Source of the DNA: G963668185 sp965237445
Lineage (GTDB): Bacteria; Chloroflexota; Dehalococcoidia; Lucifugimonadales; G963668185
DNA length: 64,000 nucleotides
Assembly: GCA_965237445.1 (NCBI GenBank)
Contig: OZ250142.1
Span: forward strand, 558,001-622,000
Direction: 5' to 3'
Under the pieces are notes generated by a model. The model did no database searches and was not told where the DNA came from. It saw only the letters and a list, made by a program, of their open reading frames with translations. The position numbers were made by a program, and so were the translations under genes. Shown one piece after another: positions 26,673 through 35,905 of the stretch (its first letter is position 1; each line of letters starts with the position of its first letter).

Positions 26673-26894
26673 ATGTCAATGTACGCATCGAAGTTCGGAA
26701 TCTACTTCAACTCAGAGGAACGCAATATCGTCCGGATCACTTCACCCTATTGGCTGCCGGAAGAGCCCGACTGGGTGTATGTGACCAAGGAAGTGAACGC
26801 GACCCTTCTCGAGATTCGGGAGATGATTGCCGAGCAAGGCCTGTCGAAAGACGCGAACTCCGTCACGTGGGGACGCATTCCTCTACTGGACTAA
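26673..26894 (+). CDS. Small protein of unknown function
   Basis: 73 residues starting MSMYASKFGIYFNSEERN, 8 bp after glmS on the same strand, so probably cotranscribed. It has no signal peptide, membrane segment or Cys motif. Aromatic residues and a WGRIPLLD end suggest a compact domain. The composition and codon use are like those of its neighbours, so it reads as a real gene. No family recognised. Confidence 0.6.
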   Translation: MSMYASKFGIYFNSEERNIVRITSPYWLPEEPDWVYVTKEVNATLLEIREMIAEQGLSKDANSVTWGRIPLLD

Positions 26895-27078
26895 GGAACC
26901 CCACACTTGACGCCAGGGCGCTCAAAGCCAACACCGTCAGTGTCGAAGCCCCTTATACTTCTAGAGGTGGGCGGCGCAGGCAGTCCAGCATACTCGAGAT
27001 CTGAGAAGCGGTTCCGATGACTTTGTCGTCGGGGCCAGTACGTCACTCCACTTTGATACCCCTAACACAAAGGGAATA

Positions 27079-27095
27079 GGCGGTCTGAGACCGCC
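27079..27095. terminator. Hairpin between convergent genes
   Basis: A 7-bp perfect stem GGCGGTC / GACCGCC with a TGA loop lies in the 236-bp gap between the small protein and the alcohol dehydrogenase, which converge. No T-tract on either side. It could end transcription from both directions. Confidence 0.4.
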
Positions 27096-27130
27096 CCCAC
27101 GATTCGAGAGATTGCTATGGGGATGTAGCG

Positions 27131-28222
27131 CTAGCAGTCGAACACGACTACGGAGCGCAATACATCTCCCTGGTGCATCTTCTCAAAGGCCGCTTCCACG
27201 TCGCCCACACCTATAGTTTCAGACACGAATCCGTCCAGATCCAAGCGGCCCTGCAAGTAAAGGTCGATGAACATGGGGAAGTCTCGAGTCGGCAGACAGT
27301 CTCCATACCATGAGGACTTGAGCGAGCCACCCCTTCCGAAGACCTCTATCAACGGCAGTTCGATCTTCATATCAGGACTGGGTACGCCGACAAGCACGAC
27401 GGTACCGGCGAGGTCCCTTGCAAAGAATGCCTGCTCATAAGTGATGGGGTTTCCGACAGCCTCGATTGCCACGTCCACGCCGTTGCCTCCAGTGAGGTCG
27501 CGAATGGCTTCGACAGGGTCCGTTTCCTTCGAGTTCACCGTGTGTGTGGCGCCAAAACCCTTGGCCCACTCCAGTTTCCTGTCATCAATGTCCACGGCAA
27601 TGATCGTGTGGGCACCTGCCAAGTTAGCGCCCGCTATCGCTGCGTCGCCAACGCCGCCGCAACCAATTACGGCCACTGAGTCACCTCTGGTGACGCCACC
27701 TGTATTAACCGCAGCACCAAGCCCGGCCATCACGCCGCAGCCGATGAGTCCCGCGGCCGCAGCGGAGGCGGCCGGATTCACTTTGACGGCCTGGCCAGCA
27801 TGTACGAGCGTAAGCTCCGTAAATGCTCCGATCCCCAGTGCGGGTGACAGGACAGTGCCGTCGGCCAGCGTCATGTTCTGTTCAGCGTTCCCACTTTCGA
27901 AGCAGTACCACGGCCGGCCGCGCAGGCAGGAGCGGCAGTTGCCGCAGGGCGCACGCCAAGCAATGATTACAAAGTCGCCTGGAGCGACGTTGGCGACGCC
28001 ATCTCCAACTTCTTGGACAACGCCCGCCGCCTCGTGCCCTAGCAAGAATGGGAATTCATCGTTGATGGCGCCTTCCCGATAGTGCAAGTCTGTGTGGCAA
28101 ACGCCGCACGCCTGTACCTTTACGAGGACCTCACCCGGACCCGGGTCGGGCACATGAATCTCCTCAAGCGTTACCGGCTCCCCAACCTTCCTCGATACCA
28201 CTCCCATGACCTTGTTTGCCAT
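27131..28222 (-). CDS. Zinc-dependent class III-like alcohol dehydrogenase
   Basis: 363 residues from ATG 28222. A medium-chain dehydrogenase: catalytic zinc ligands Cys in ACGVCHTD near 36-43 and GHEAAG near 62-67, and structural-zinc cysteines in CGNCRSCLRGRPWYC near 93-107. The NAD-binding glycine motif is VIGCGGVGDAAI near 189-200, followed by IIAVDIDD, whose Asp favours NAD. The pattern resembles S-(hydroxymethyl)mycothiol/glutathione dehydrogenases that oxidise formaldehyde adducts, but general alcohol dehydrogenases share it. It stands alone. Confidence 0.85.
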   Translation of the reverse strand: MANKVMGVVSRKVGEPVTLEEIHVPDPGPGEVLVKVQACGVCHTDLHYREGAINDEFPFLLGHEAAGVVQEVGDGVANVAPGDFVIIAWRAPCGNCRSCLRGRPWYCFESGNAEQNMTLADGTVLSPALGIGAFTELTLVHAGQAVKVNPAASAAAAGLIGCGVMAGLGAAVNTGGVTRGDSVAVIGCGGVGDAAIAGANLAGAHTIIAVDIDDRKLEWAKGFGATHTVNSKETDPVEAIRDLTGGNGVDVAIEAVGNPITYEQAFFARDLAGTVVLVGVPSPDMKIELPLIEVFGRGGSLKSSWYGDCLPTRDFPMFIDLYLQGRLDLDGFVSETIGVGDVEAAFEKMHQGDVLRSVVVFDC

Positions 28223-28634
28223 GAGCAACTACCTCCTGTTGATTGATGGGAATCTCTTGAGTTGGCAGCCTCGCACTCGCGCAGACTGCCAGAATCCAGT
28301 ATGGCTCTGCTTACTGGTGAATCATAACCGCTTCATGGGTACGCGCTGAATCCAACAACCCTCAACACGGTTCTCTGTCCACTGCTAAGCGTTTGATACC
28401 TTCTACGCAAGGCTCGGACATGCTATCAGAGGCATTGGCAAGCGCCAACCTCGTTCTATTTGGAGAGCCTGGGAGGCTACGGAAGCCCGTCTTCCGGCGT
28501 TCGCCTTTGCGAACTGAGGAACTACAGCTCGCGGATGTGACCCGGCGGGACATGAAAGGGCTCAAGTACAACAGCAATGTGGGAAGCCTTGCGGTGACAC
28601 GAATCCCCGTAGGAGATTCGAACCGGAGTGTTAC
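28223..28634. other. Intergenic region, nothing recognised
   Basis: About 410 bp between priA and the dehydrogenase. Short open frames on both strands have no recognisable product. A GTTCGCCTTTGCGAAC hairpin lies near 28499. A TTCGAA stretch near 28618 recalls a tRNA T-loop, but no cloverleaf can be drawn. Confidence 0.4.
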
Positions 28635-31085
28635 CTAGTTGACGGAAACAGGATCGACATCCACGATCCAGCCGTGAGGCACAACGACCGTATCCAAGAG
28701 GCGGCGAGGTTCGGGGCCTCTTAGCACAATCTGCCACCGGTACCTTCCTCGAACCCTCGGCGGGTAGGCCGGCGCCGGACCCAAAACAGCCTCGTCATTG
28801 AATGATCGCGTGTCCCGTGAAAGTCGAAGCTGCTCGGAGAGATCTAGAGCGGCTCGTTCAGTGTGCGCCCTATTAGTGTGCGCATACACCAAACGGATTG
28901 TTTTGGCGTAAGGCGGGTTGCCATGCTCTTTGCGAAATGCCATCTCCTGGACATAAAACTTCAGGTAGTCTTGCTCGGCCGCTGCACGAATCGCATAGTG
29001 ATCCGGCCGGTATGTCTGGACAATGACTTCGCCCTGAACATCGCCGCGACCAGCCCTTCCAGCCACTTGGCATAACAACTGAAAGGTGCGTTCGCCTGAC
29101 CGGAAGTCTGGCACGTTCAGGCCAATGTCAGCCAGGATTACACCTACCAAGGACACTGAGGGAAAGTGTAGGCCTTTGGCAACCATCTGGGTCCCAATCA
29201 GCACTTGCGCCTTCCCCGAGGTGAATTCATCCAAGATTCTCTTACCATCGGCTAGTCGATTCGCAGTATCCCGGTCCAATCGGATAACCGAGGTCCCCGC
29301 AAAGGCCTGCTCAACCTCGGCAGCTACCGATTCAGTCCCGAAACCGTACAAATCCAGGCGACGGTTCATACACTGGCGACATTGTTCGGGACGTTTGCGG
29401 CGACGGCCACAATAGTGACAGATTAGCCTCTCCGCGCCTTTGTGATAGGTGAGTGAAACATCGCATCCGCCGCACTGCACAACGGCCCCGCAGGAGCGGC
29501 ACTGCAGGAAGGAGCCTGCGCCGCGACGGTTCAGAAACAGCAGAACCTGGCTACCGGAACCCAACGTCTCTTCAATTGCTCCACTTAGAGCAGAGCTCAG
29601 GACCCCCGTGTTTCCACTCTTCAATTCCAGGCCCATGTCCACGACGGTGACCGCGGGAAGCTGGCCAACTTCGGGCGGGCTATCGGACGAAGTGGCGGGA
29701 GCGGCAACGCGTGCCGGAAGTTCCAGCAGACCGACGTCACGCCGTCTTGCGCTGAAGTAAGTCCCAGTTTCAGGAGTTGCGCTACCTAGCAGCACAACCG
29801 CGCCCTTCAAGGATGCAAGCCGGAAAGCCACGTCTCTGGCGTGATAGCGGGGATCAGGCTCGGCCTGCTTGTATGTCCACTCATGCTCTTCGTCCAGAAT
29901 GACCAGTCCCAAGTCCGGCTGGGGCGCGAAAACTGCGCTTCTGGAACCGATGACGACTCGGTACTCGCCGCTCCTTATCTTCCACCACTGGTCAAATCTC
30001 TGGCCGTCAGTGAGGCCGCTGTGAAGCACAGCAACTTCGCCGGGGAATCGGGCGGCGAACCGGCTGACGGTCTGATGGGTGAGTGCGATCTCTGGAACGA
30101 GCACAATCGCTCGTTTGCCAAGTTTAATGCAGTGTTCCACAGCGTCGAGGTAAACCTCAGTCTTGCCGCTGCCCGTGACTCCATGCAGCAGGAAGTTACC
30201 AGGCCCAGACTGGCGAACGTCCAAGGCAGTCCGAACCTGCGACGCCACCTCAGCCTGCTCGTTCGTCAGCACTACGGGATGCGCCGTCTGAATGGCTTTG
30301 CCGGCAAGAGGATCCCTGAATTCCTGCACCCTCAGGGACTCCAACCAGCCCTTCTTCATCAGACCGCTTACGGCACTACTTCCGTATTCGCGGCGTGCTT
30401 CAGCGATGCGCATAGGGGACCCATCAGATACCAGGTGCTTGAAAAGATCCGATTGTCTAGGCGCGATTCTTGCCAAGGTCTCGTACTCGGGCGAGTTTAG
30501 TTCCAGCGTCGGGTCTGCGAGCCTCACGCTCTCAACCAAGCGATGTTTCACGGCCGGAGCTACTCTGCCTCCCACCGTCCTCCGCACATGGCCGGCATTC
30601 ACAAGTCGGTTTACGACCGACCTGCTGCTTCGCCCGGAGTCAATCAACTGATCCTGGCTAACGCGGCCCTTGGAATGAATGTATGCGAGGACTTCAGCCT
30701 GCCGAGGTGTCAAGTCGGGCCGGACTTCGGCCGGGTTGTCCAGGACGGGTTCAATGTAGGTGGCAGGTCTTGCTCGACTTCCATACGGCAGCATCGGCGA
30801 TACGGCCTCAAAAAGACCGCACAAGTAGTACTCAGACACCCAGCGAGCAACGGCCAGACGATCTTGGTCTATCAGTATGTCCGAGTACACCAATTCCAGA
30901 ACGTCCCTCGTGTATGGCACGTGGGCCTCGATGGAGCGCTCGAAGACCACTCCCTGTAGAGTCCGTGGTCCAAACGGCACCCTTAGCAACTGGCCAGTCG
31001 CAACTTCCATACCTTCGGGTATGGAGTACGTAAAGGTACGTCCTGCTCCTACGGGAGAGTCCACCGCGACTTCAGCAAACTTCAA
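28635..31085 (-). CDS. priA: Primosomal protein N' (replication restart helicase)
   Basis: PriA binds abandoned forks and reloads the replicative helicase. The product carries Walker A HGVTGSGKTEVYLD, the DEEH box in VILDEEHEW, and the cysteine-rich zinc region (CRSCGAVVQCGGCD, then CHYCGRRRK and CRQC), followed by GTQMVAKGLHFP. The open frame reaches 31163. The family N-terminus (FAEVAVDSPVGAGRTFTYS) begins right at a TTG at 31085 with AGGT upstream, so about 816 residues is preferred. It lies downstream of rplS on the same strand. Confidence 0.92.
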   Translation of the reverse strand: MKFAEVAVDSPVGAGRTFTYSIPEGMEVATGQLLRVPFGPRTLQGVVFERSIEAHVPYTRDVLELVYSDILIDQDRLAVARWVSEYYLCGLFEAVSPMLPYGSRARPATYIEPVLDNPAEVRPDLTPRQAEVLAYIHSKGRVSQDQLIDSGRSSRSVVNRLVNAGHVRRTVGGRVAPAVKHRLVESVRLADPTLELNSPEYETLARIAPRQSDLFKHLVSDGSPMRIAEARREYGSSAVSGLMKKGWLESLRVQEFRDPLAGKAIQTAHPVVLTNEQAEVASQVRTALDVRQSGPGNFLLHGVTGSGKTEVYLDAVEHCIKLGKRAIVLVPEIALTHQTVSRFAARFPGEVAVLHSGLTDGQRFDQWWKIRSGEYRVVIGSRSAVFAPQPDLGLVILDEEHEWTYKQAEPDPRYHARDVAFRLASLKGAVVLLGSATPETGTYFSARRRDVGLLELPARVAAPATSSDSPPEVGQLPAVTVVDMGLELKSGNTGVLSSALSGAIEETLGSGSQVLLFLNRRGAGSFLQCRSCGAVVQCGGCDVSLTYHKGAERLICHYCGRRRKRPEQCRQCMNRRLDLYGFGTESVAAEVEQAFAGTSVIRLDRDTANRLADGKRILDEFTSGKAQVLIGTQMVAKGLHFPSVSLVGVILADIGLNVPDFRSGERTFQLLCQVAGRAGRGDVQGEVIVQTYRPDHYAIRAAAEQDYLKFYVQEMAFRKEHGNPPYAKTIRLVYAHTNRAHTERAALDLSEQLRLSRDTRSFNDEAVLGPAPAYPPRVRGRYRWQIVLRGPEPRRLLDTVVVPHGWIVDVDPVSVN

Positions 31086-31307
31086 GATTTGACCTACAGA
31101 GCCGCACTTCAGGGAGACCTCTTTCGATGGCGCCACGACTACAACAACACTGGCACAAGGCAACCCTCGGAAGATCAGTGACGAGCGAAACTCCGTAAGC
31201 TGCTCAAGACGGCGTCAAATGGATGGGGCCCTCTAATGGCCGAAATCGATTACGCATCCTGGCAGGTCCCTCCTTGTGAATCGAGGGATGGCAGAATCGC
31301 CTGTAGG

Positions 31308-31646
31308 CTACCGGCGTTCCTTGATGCGAGCGTGCCGGCCTGTAAGGCCCCTTAGATAGTAGAGCCGTGCTCTCCTAACTTTCCCGCGGCGAACGGTCTT
31401 TACAGCCTGGACCACGGGAGAGTTCAAGAGAAAGGTCCTCTCCACGCCGATCTCATGCGTAACCCGTCGGACGGTAAATGAACGTCCGGGTCCTCGGCCC
31501 CGCTTGCGAATCACAACGCCCTCAAACAACTGCGTACGCTCGTTGTCGCCTTCCCTCACGCGTATGGAGACACTCACGGTGTCTCCGGGCTGAAAGTCTT
31601 CGACGTCCGGGTTGGGCTCCAAGGTGACGAGGTCGTGTGCGTGCAT
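31308..31646 (-). CDS. rplS: 50S ribosomal protein L19
   Basis: 112 residues starting MHAHDLVTLEPNPDVEDFQP. L19 sits at the interface with the small subunit. Seen: FQPGDTVSVSIRVREG, VVIRKRGRGPGRSFTVRR, GVERTFLLNSP and the C-terminal RRARLYYLRGLTGRHARIKE, all diagnostic. The frame extends to 31685, but ATG 31646 with AAGGA 10 bases upstream gives the normal length. trmD, its usual partner, lies upstream on the same strand but about 440 bp away, separated by a repeat element. Confidence 0.95.
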   Translation of the reverse strand: MHAHDLVTLEPNPDVEDFQPGDTVSVSIRVREGDNERTQLFEGVVIRKRGRGPGRSFTVRRVTHEIGVERTFLLNSPVVQAVKTVRRGKVRRARLYYLRGLTGRHARIKERR

Positions 31647-31685
31647 CTTGATTCGTTCCTTAAGGGGTTTTCTGTTTCTGAACAA

Positions 31686-32127
31686 TAGAACATTCTATTG
31701 CTATTGTACGCGTAGAGCAAGAGTCGCGGTGCTGGTCTGACGTTCCGCTGATCTTACGAACGCCTACTCGCGGGTTCTCACAAGGATCTTAACAGGTAGA
31801 GCAAACATAGCTATCAGCCTATGGCAAACGGGCCGCCGCGAAAAATGTGTTCCATTATGTTCCGTTTTGTTCCATTTCGTAGCTGGGAAGTGGTGAGTGT
31901 CGGAGCATTTTTGGAACACTTCCGGAACACGAACGGTACCTATTCGGGGCAAGAGTGGAACACGAATGGAACACGCCATTGCGAGGCTACATCTGCAAGC
32001 CCAAGTCAAGGCCTGGGCCCAGAATGTGATGGCTCCACGGTCTGCTGTGATGTCCATACGCACATATTAGCACAGGTGTACGGCTAGGGCAATGGGCCGC
32101 ATGAAAGTGCCTCTGCGCGATTGTCGT
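31686..32127. other. Intergenic region between trmD and rplS holding a repeat element
   Basis: trmD and rplS are normally adjacent in one operon. Here about 480 bp separates their coding sequences, the middle of which is the AT-richer phased repeat element at 31846-31974. No gene is seen. The rplS promoter probably lies here, with an AT-rich stretch near 31680-31705. Confidence 0.5.
31846..31974 (+). repeat. Phased inverted-repeat element, copy B
   Basis: TGTTCCATTA, TGTTCCGTTT and TGTTCCATTT follow each other at 10-base spacing (31848 on) and run into CGTAGCTGGGAAG (31878-31890). The opposite arm holds four inverted copies, GGAACAC at 31913, 31924, 31957 and 31968, in two pairs spaced 11 bases. 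Same layout as the elements at 16449 and 40474, but with TGTTCC in place of TGTCAC. Confidence 0.75.
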
Positions 32128-32886
32128 CTAACTGTTTGGCTGCCGGTAGCGCGAAGACCTGATGTGTTCCAAGAAGCTCTTGTCTTCCGGAGCCAGCGTA
32201 GCCAGGGCAAGAAGGTCGGGACGACGCTCTAGTGTGCGCCTGAGGGTTTCACGGCGCCTCCAGCGGGCGATCTCACCGTGGTTGCCTGACAGCAGCTCAT
32301 CAGGCACCGACCAGTCTCGGAATGTTACGGGGCGGGTGTACTGAGGATGCTCCAGAAGGCCACTGGAGAAGGAGTCGCAGGCTGCCGAGTCCACGCATCC
32401 GATTACTCCCGGCAGCAATCGAGCTACCGCTTCGATCATAACCATCGAAGCCAACTCTCCACCCCCAAGTACATAGTCGCCTATGCTGATCTCGTCGGTC
32501 GCCAAATGCCTACGAACCCGTTCGTCGATGCCTTCATATCTCCCGCAGATCATAGCGAGCTCGGGCTCCAGAGCCAGTTCCTCGACCAAAGCCTGGTTAA
32601 GGCGGCGACCCTGGGGTGACATGAGCACAACACGGGAGCCGCGCTGAAGCTCTCCCCGCTGGCGCAGCGAATCCACAGCCTCAAACAACGGCTCCGGCTT
32701 CATGATCATGCCTGGGCCGCCCCCGTAGGGGTAGTCGTCTACAGTACGGCGACCATCGTGTGTGTAGTCCCGCAGGTCGTGAACGAAGAGGCTGATCAAG
32801 TCACGCTCTCGGGCACGTTGGAAAATCCCTTCGCCCAAGGGTACCTCGATCATTTGCGGAAAGAGAGTGAGAACGTGGAAGCGCAT
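32128..32886 (-). CDS. trmD: tRNA (guanine-N1-)-methyltransferase
   Basis: TrmD methylates G37 next to the anticodon using SAM bound in a trefoil knot. 252 residues starting MRFHVLTLFPQMIE. Seen: the RDYTHDGRRTVDDYPYGGGPGM block near 38-59, ICGRYEGIDERVRRH near 110-124, and SIGDYVLGGGELASM near 129-143, all of which form the knot and active site. The mog-like gene ends 6 bp upstream on the same strand, so the two are probably cotranscribed. rimM is not present. Confidence 0.95.
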   Translation of the reverse strand: MRFHVLTLFPQMIEVPLGEGIFQRARERDLISLFVHDLRDYTHDGRRTVDDYPYGGGPGMIMKPEPLFEAVDSLRQRGELQRGSRVVLMSPQGRRLNQALVEELALEPELAMICGRYEGIDERVRRHLATDEISIGDYVLGGGELASMVMIEAVARLLPGVIGCVDSAACDSFSSGLLEHPQYTRPVTFRDWSVPDELLSGNHGEIARWRRRETLRRTLERRPDLLALATLAPEDKSFLEHIRSSRYRQPNS

Positions 32887-32892
32887 GTCCGG

Positions 32893-33399
32893 CTATGGAG
32901 CCGGGTGGGTCCTGTGGCCTTTAACCATTTCCAGGGCGTGCGGGAGGGCCGGACCGACAACTTCCAGGCATTGCTCGACACCGCTTGGACTGCCTGGCAG
33001 GTTGACAATCAAGCACCCGTTTCTGACTCCCGCCACACCGCGGCTGAGGATAGCGAATGGCGTGTGCTTGAGAGTCTGGACACGCATGGCTTCGCCAAGG
33101 CCCGGCGCCTCCAGGTGAAGTACATCCCGCGTGGCCTCCGGGGTCACGTCTCTAGGTCCCAGGCCAGTACCTCCAGTGGTTACAACTAATTCAATGCTGC
33201 CAGCGTCGGACCACTCACAGAGCTTGGAGGATATGGCTTCCCTTTCGTCCGGAACGATTTCTCGAATCACCTCGCGGAATGGGCCATCCGACATGATCCG
33301 GCTTACGGCGTCTCCGCTAACGTCCTGTGAGCGCTGCCCCTGAGCGCCTGAGTCGCTAATGGTGAGAATGGCCAGGTTGAATATGATTTCCCCTCCCAA
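32893..33399 (-). CDS. mog: MogA/MoaB-family molybdopterin adenylyltransferase
   Basis: 168 residues of the MoaB/Mog fold, which adenylates molybdopterin before molybdenum insertion. Seen: AILTISDSGAQGQRSQD near 10-26, TTGGTGLGPRDVTPEA near 78-93, and LIVNLPGSPSGVEQCL near 129-144, the nucleotide-binding loops. The start is uncertain: the frame opens with TTG 33399, but the next bases (GGGAGGGG) look like a ribosome-binding site, which would place initiation at a non-standard codon a few residues on. It lies 6 bp before trmD. No other molybdenum cofactor genes are in the window. Confidence 0.85.
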   Translation of the reverse strand: MGGEIIFNLAILTISDSGAQGQRSQDVSGDAVSRIMSDGPFREVIREIVPDEREAISSKLCEWSDAGSIELVVTTGGTGLGPRDVTPEATRDVLHLEAPGLGEAMRVQTLKHTPFAILSRGVAGVRNGCLIVNLPGSPSGVEQCLEVVGPALPHALEMVKGHRTHPAP

Positions 33400-33558
33400 G
33401 AATTCGGACTTTTCTAAAATCTTCTTTAAACGAAATATAATTTAGCCTTGAACTCCCTGAAGGAACTCTGGAAAACTGGCCACCATGCGATTGGTGAGGG
33501 GGCAGTGTCTTAGCCTGCAGGGTGTCGAGATTGTAACACGGAGCTTCTTGCCCTAATT

Positions 33559-34506
33559 GTGAAGAGCACCGGCACGAGTCCGCATCATGAGCCTGTAATG
33601 GTTAAGGAAGTGCTCGAAGGACTCAAGGCCGACCAGGGTCGCCGCTTCGTCGACTGCACCATCGGTGAGGGCGGCCATGCGGAGGCCATCCTGGACGCGG
33701 CGAGTAGTGAAGCTCAATTGCTCGGCATAGACATGGACCCTGAGATATTACGCTTGGCATCGAAGAGGCTATCAAGCCAATCAAATCGGGCGGTCGTTGT
33801 CCCCGGCAGCTACGCAGATGTGGGTGAACTGACGAAGGATGCGGGTCTCTTCCCAGTGGATGGCGTACTGATGGATCTAGGAGTCTCCTCGTTACACCTG
33901 GAGATAGGAGATCGAGGCTTTAGCTTCGACAGAGACGGACCATTGGACATGCGGTTTAACAGAACTCAAAGACTCGACGCGAAGAAGATCGTCAACGAGT
34001 ACCCGGAGCATAGATTGGCGCGGATCATTCGAGATTTCGGAGAGGAACGCAGAGCGCGCAGGATCGCGCGTGCCATTGTGAGCGGGCGTCCGCTAACAAC
34101 GACGGGCGAGTTGGCTCGCATCGTGGCAGGCGCCTTTCGAGGACCCAGGCGCACAAGAATTCATCCCGCCACTCTGACGTTTCAAGCTTTACGCATTGCC
34201 GTAAACCGAGAACTTGAACACCTAGAGAGAGGACTTACGGAGGCGATTGGTGCATTGAGCGCTGGTGGAAGGCTGGTTGTAATCGCATACCACTCACTGG
34301 AGGACCGTCTGGTTAAGGCAACGGTGAGAAGAGAGTCATCCAACTGCCTTTGCCCACCGGAAATCCTGATATGCGCTTGTGGGCACACGGCGCGATTGAG
34401 GCTTGTAAACAGACGGGTGCTCAAGCCGTCTCGCGAAGAGGTGGCGATGAACCCCAGAAGCCGTAGCGCACGGATCCGAGTGGCTGAGCGCCTCGCGCCT
34501 GCATGA
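33559..34506 (+). CDS. rsmH: 16S rRNA (cytosine1402-N4)-methyltransferase
   Basis: RsmH (MraW) methylates C1402 in the ribosomal P-site. 315 residues. Seen: HHEPVMVKEVLEGL at 9-22, FVDCTIGEGGHAEAIL near 30-45 (SAM motif I), LMDLGVSSLHLE near 104-115, and IAYHSLEDRLVK near 252-263. The start is GTG 33559. In most bacteria this gene follows mraZ and precedes ftsL, ftsI and the mur genes. Here nothing of that precedes it and ftsA follows after 82 bp. Confidence 0.95.
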   Translation: MKSTGTSPHHEPVMVKEVLEGLKADQGRRFVDCTIGEGGHAEAILDAASSEAQLLGIDMDPEILRLASKRLSSQSNRAVVVPGSYADVGELTKDAGLFPVDGVLMDLGVSSLHLEIGDRGFSFDRDGPLDMRFNRTQRLDAKKIVNEYPEHRLARIIRDFGEERRARRIARAIVSGRPLTTTGELARIVAGAFRGPRRTRIHPATLTFQALRIAVNRELEHLERGLTEAIGALSAGGRLVVIAYHSLEDRLVKATVRRESSNCLCPPEILICACGHTARLRLVNRRVLKPSREEVAMNPRSRSARIRVAERLAPA

Positions 34507-34588
34507 CATTGCACCCAGCCAGTTGAATGAAACAAGAACGATCACGAGCGGAAAACCTAACAACAGTACTTGAGGGGGAAGGACTCAA

Positions 34589-35839
34589 ATGTCTAAGAGC
34601 GCACCACTGATCACTGCAATCGACATAGGCACCACCAAGGTGTGCACGGTCGTAGGTTCGGGCTACAGGCCGTCGCACATGAACATCGTGGCGCACAGTA
34701 CGGTCCCGAGCAGAGGGATACGCAAGGGCAGCGTGTCTGACGCCGGCGAGGTGACGCAAGCGGTGCGCGCCTCGGTCAGCAAAGTTGAGGCACAACTGGG
34801 CCGCAAGATCCACTCCGCATACATAAGCGTGACCGGCGGCCACATTAAGTTCGAGAACCGCAGGCAGCGGATGAGCGTGCGCAACGAACTCGGGGTGGTA
34901 ACCCAGAAGGACCTTGCCCGCATGCCGGTCATAGCCGCCAAGAATGCTGTGGACAATGACCGAGAACTCATCCACGCGATCGCACTTGAGTACGCGGTTG
35001 GAAGGAACGAAGGCATCAGGAACCCGATTGGCATGCACACCAAGGAGATCGAGGTTGACTCTCTCCTAATAACGGGCGCCACTTCTTACGTAGAGAAGCT
35101 GGTGCGATCCGTTGAAGCGGCAGGAGTCGCAGTGGAGGACATGGTCCTGGACCCGATCGCCAGCAGCCGGGCCGTGTTGCAGTCCGGTGAACTCCAGCGA
35201 GGAGTGGCTGTAGTAGATATCGGCGGCGGCACGACAGACCTGGTGGCTTTCCGTGAAAACAGGGTTGTCTACACGACGGTGATTCCTGTGGGCGGATACC
35301 AGTTCACGAGCGACATCGCCTTCGTTTATCAAGCGGCATTCAACTCCGCCGAGCAGGTGAAGATCAATCACGTAAACATATCTCCCAAGGCCCTCAACGA
35401 CGAGGGTGAGATCCCCATCACGACCTCCGCAGGGAAAGAACTGATGATATCGAAGGGGGACGTCTGCAAGCTGGCCCGAGAGAGAGCACAGGAGCTGGTG
35501 AAGCTGGTAGCGCTCAAGCTAATGGAGGCCGAGACCGGGCCCATCGCAAGCACCAGGGTAGTGCTCACCGGAGGAGCTTCCCAACTCGAAGGCCTGGAGG
35601 AAGCGTTCCAGCACGGTCTCACGAAGCACGCGCGGATAGGGGCACCGGAGGGCATGAGGTCCTTGCCGGAAACGCTGAAAGGCCCTGAGTACTCCACTGC
35701 CGTGGGAACTCTGATGTGGGCTGGGGCCAAGCTCTCGCGGCCACCTGGAGTCAACGGAGTGTCTTCACCGCCCCACAACTCCTCGGGCCTGATTTCAGGC
35801 GTAGTTGGGCAAATCAGGCGTTTGCTACCGACCGCTTAA
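34589..35839 (+). CDS. ftsA: Cell division protein FtsA
   Basis: FtsA is the actin-like ATPase that tethers FtsZ filaments to the membrane. 416 residues with phosphate-1 ITAIDIGTTKVCTVVG at 9-24, the SHS2 (1C) domain around 85-165, phosphate-2 VAVVDIGGGTTDLVAF near 207-222, and the adenosine motif VVLTGGASQLEGL. The C-terminus (GLISGVVGQIRRLLPT) forms an amphipathic helix of the membrane-targeting kind. GGGGGAAGG precedes ATG 34589. It lies 66 bp before the first ftsZ. Confidence 0.94.
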   Translation: MSKSAPLITAIDIGTTKVCTVVGSGYRPSHMNIVAHSTVPSRGIRKGSVSDAGEVTQAVRASVSKVEAQLGRKIHSAYISVTGGHIKFENRRQRMSVRNELGVVTQKDLARMPVIAAKNAVDNDRELIHAIALEYAVGRNEGIRNPIGMHTKEIEVDSLLITGATSYVEKLVRSVEAAGVAVEDMVLDPIASSRAVLQSGELQRGVAVVDIGGGTTDLVAFRENRVVYTTVIPVGGYQFTSDIAFVYQAAFNSAEQVKINHVNISPKALNDEGEIPITTSAGKELMISKGDVCKLARERAQELVKLVALKLMEAETGPIASTRVVLTGGASQLEGLEEAFQHGLTKHARIGAPEGMRSLPETLKGPEYSTAVGTLMWAGAKLSRPPGVNGVSSPPHNSSGLISGVVGQIRRLLPTA

Positions 35840-35905
35840 CCGCAGCTTGTTGACATTGACAAAGCTGCCAGCAGGACTACGAATCAACTACTAGGGGAGG
35901 ATTCG

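Noticed and set aside
28595..28635. tRNA-like TTCGAA stretch on the minus strand
   Set aside because: The flanking bases do not pair into a T-stem, and no anticodon arm or acceptor can be drawn within 90 bases.
28362..28638. Possible small genes on either strand
   Set aside because: No ribosome-binding site, no recognisable motif, and the frames on both strands overlap; treated as noncoding.
35849..35905. Promoter directly before ftsZ
   Set aside because: TTGACATTGACA resembles a -35 box but no good -10 follows at proper spacing; mentioned only in the ftsZ entry.
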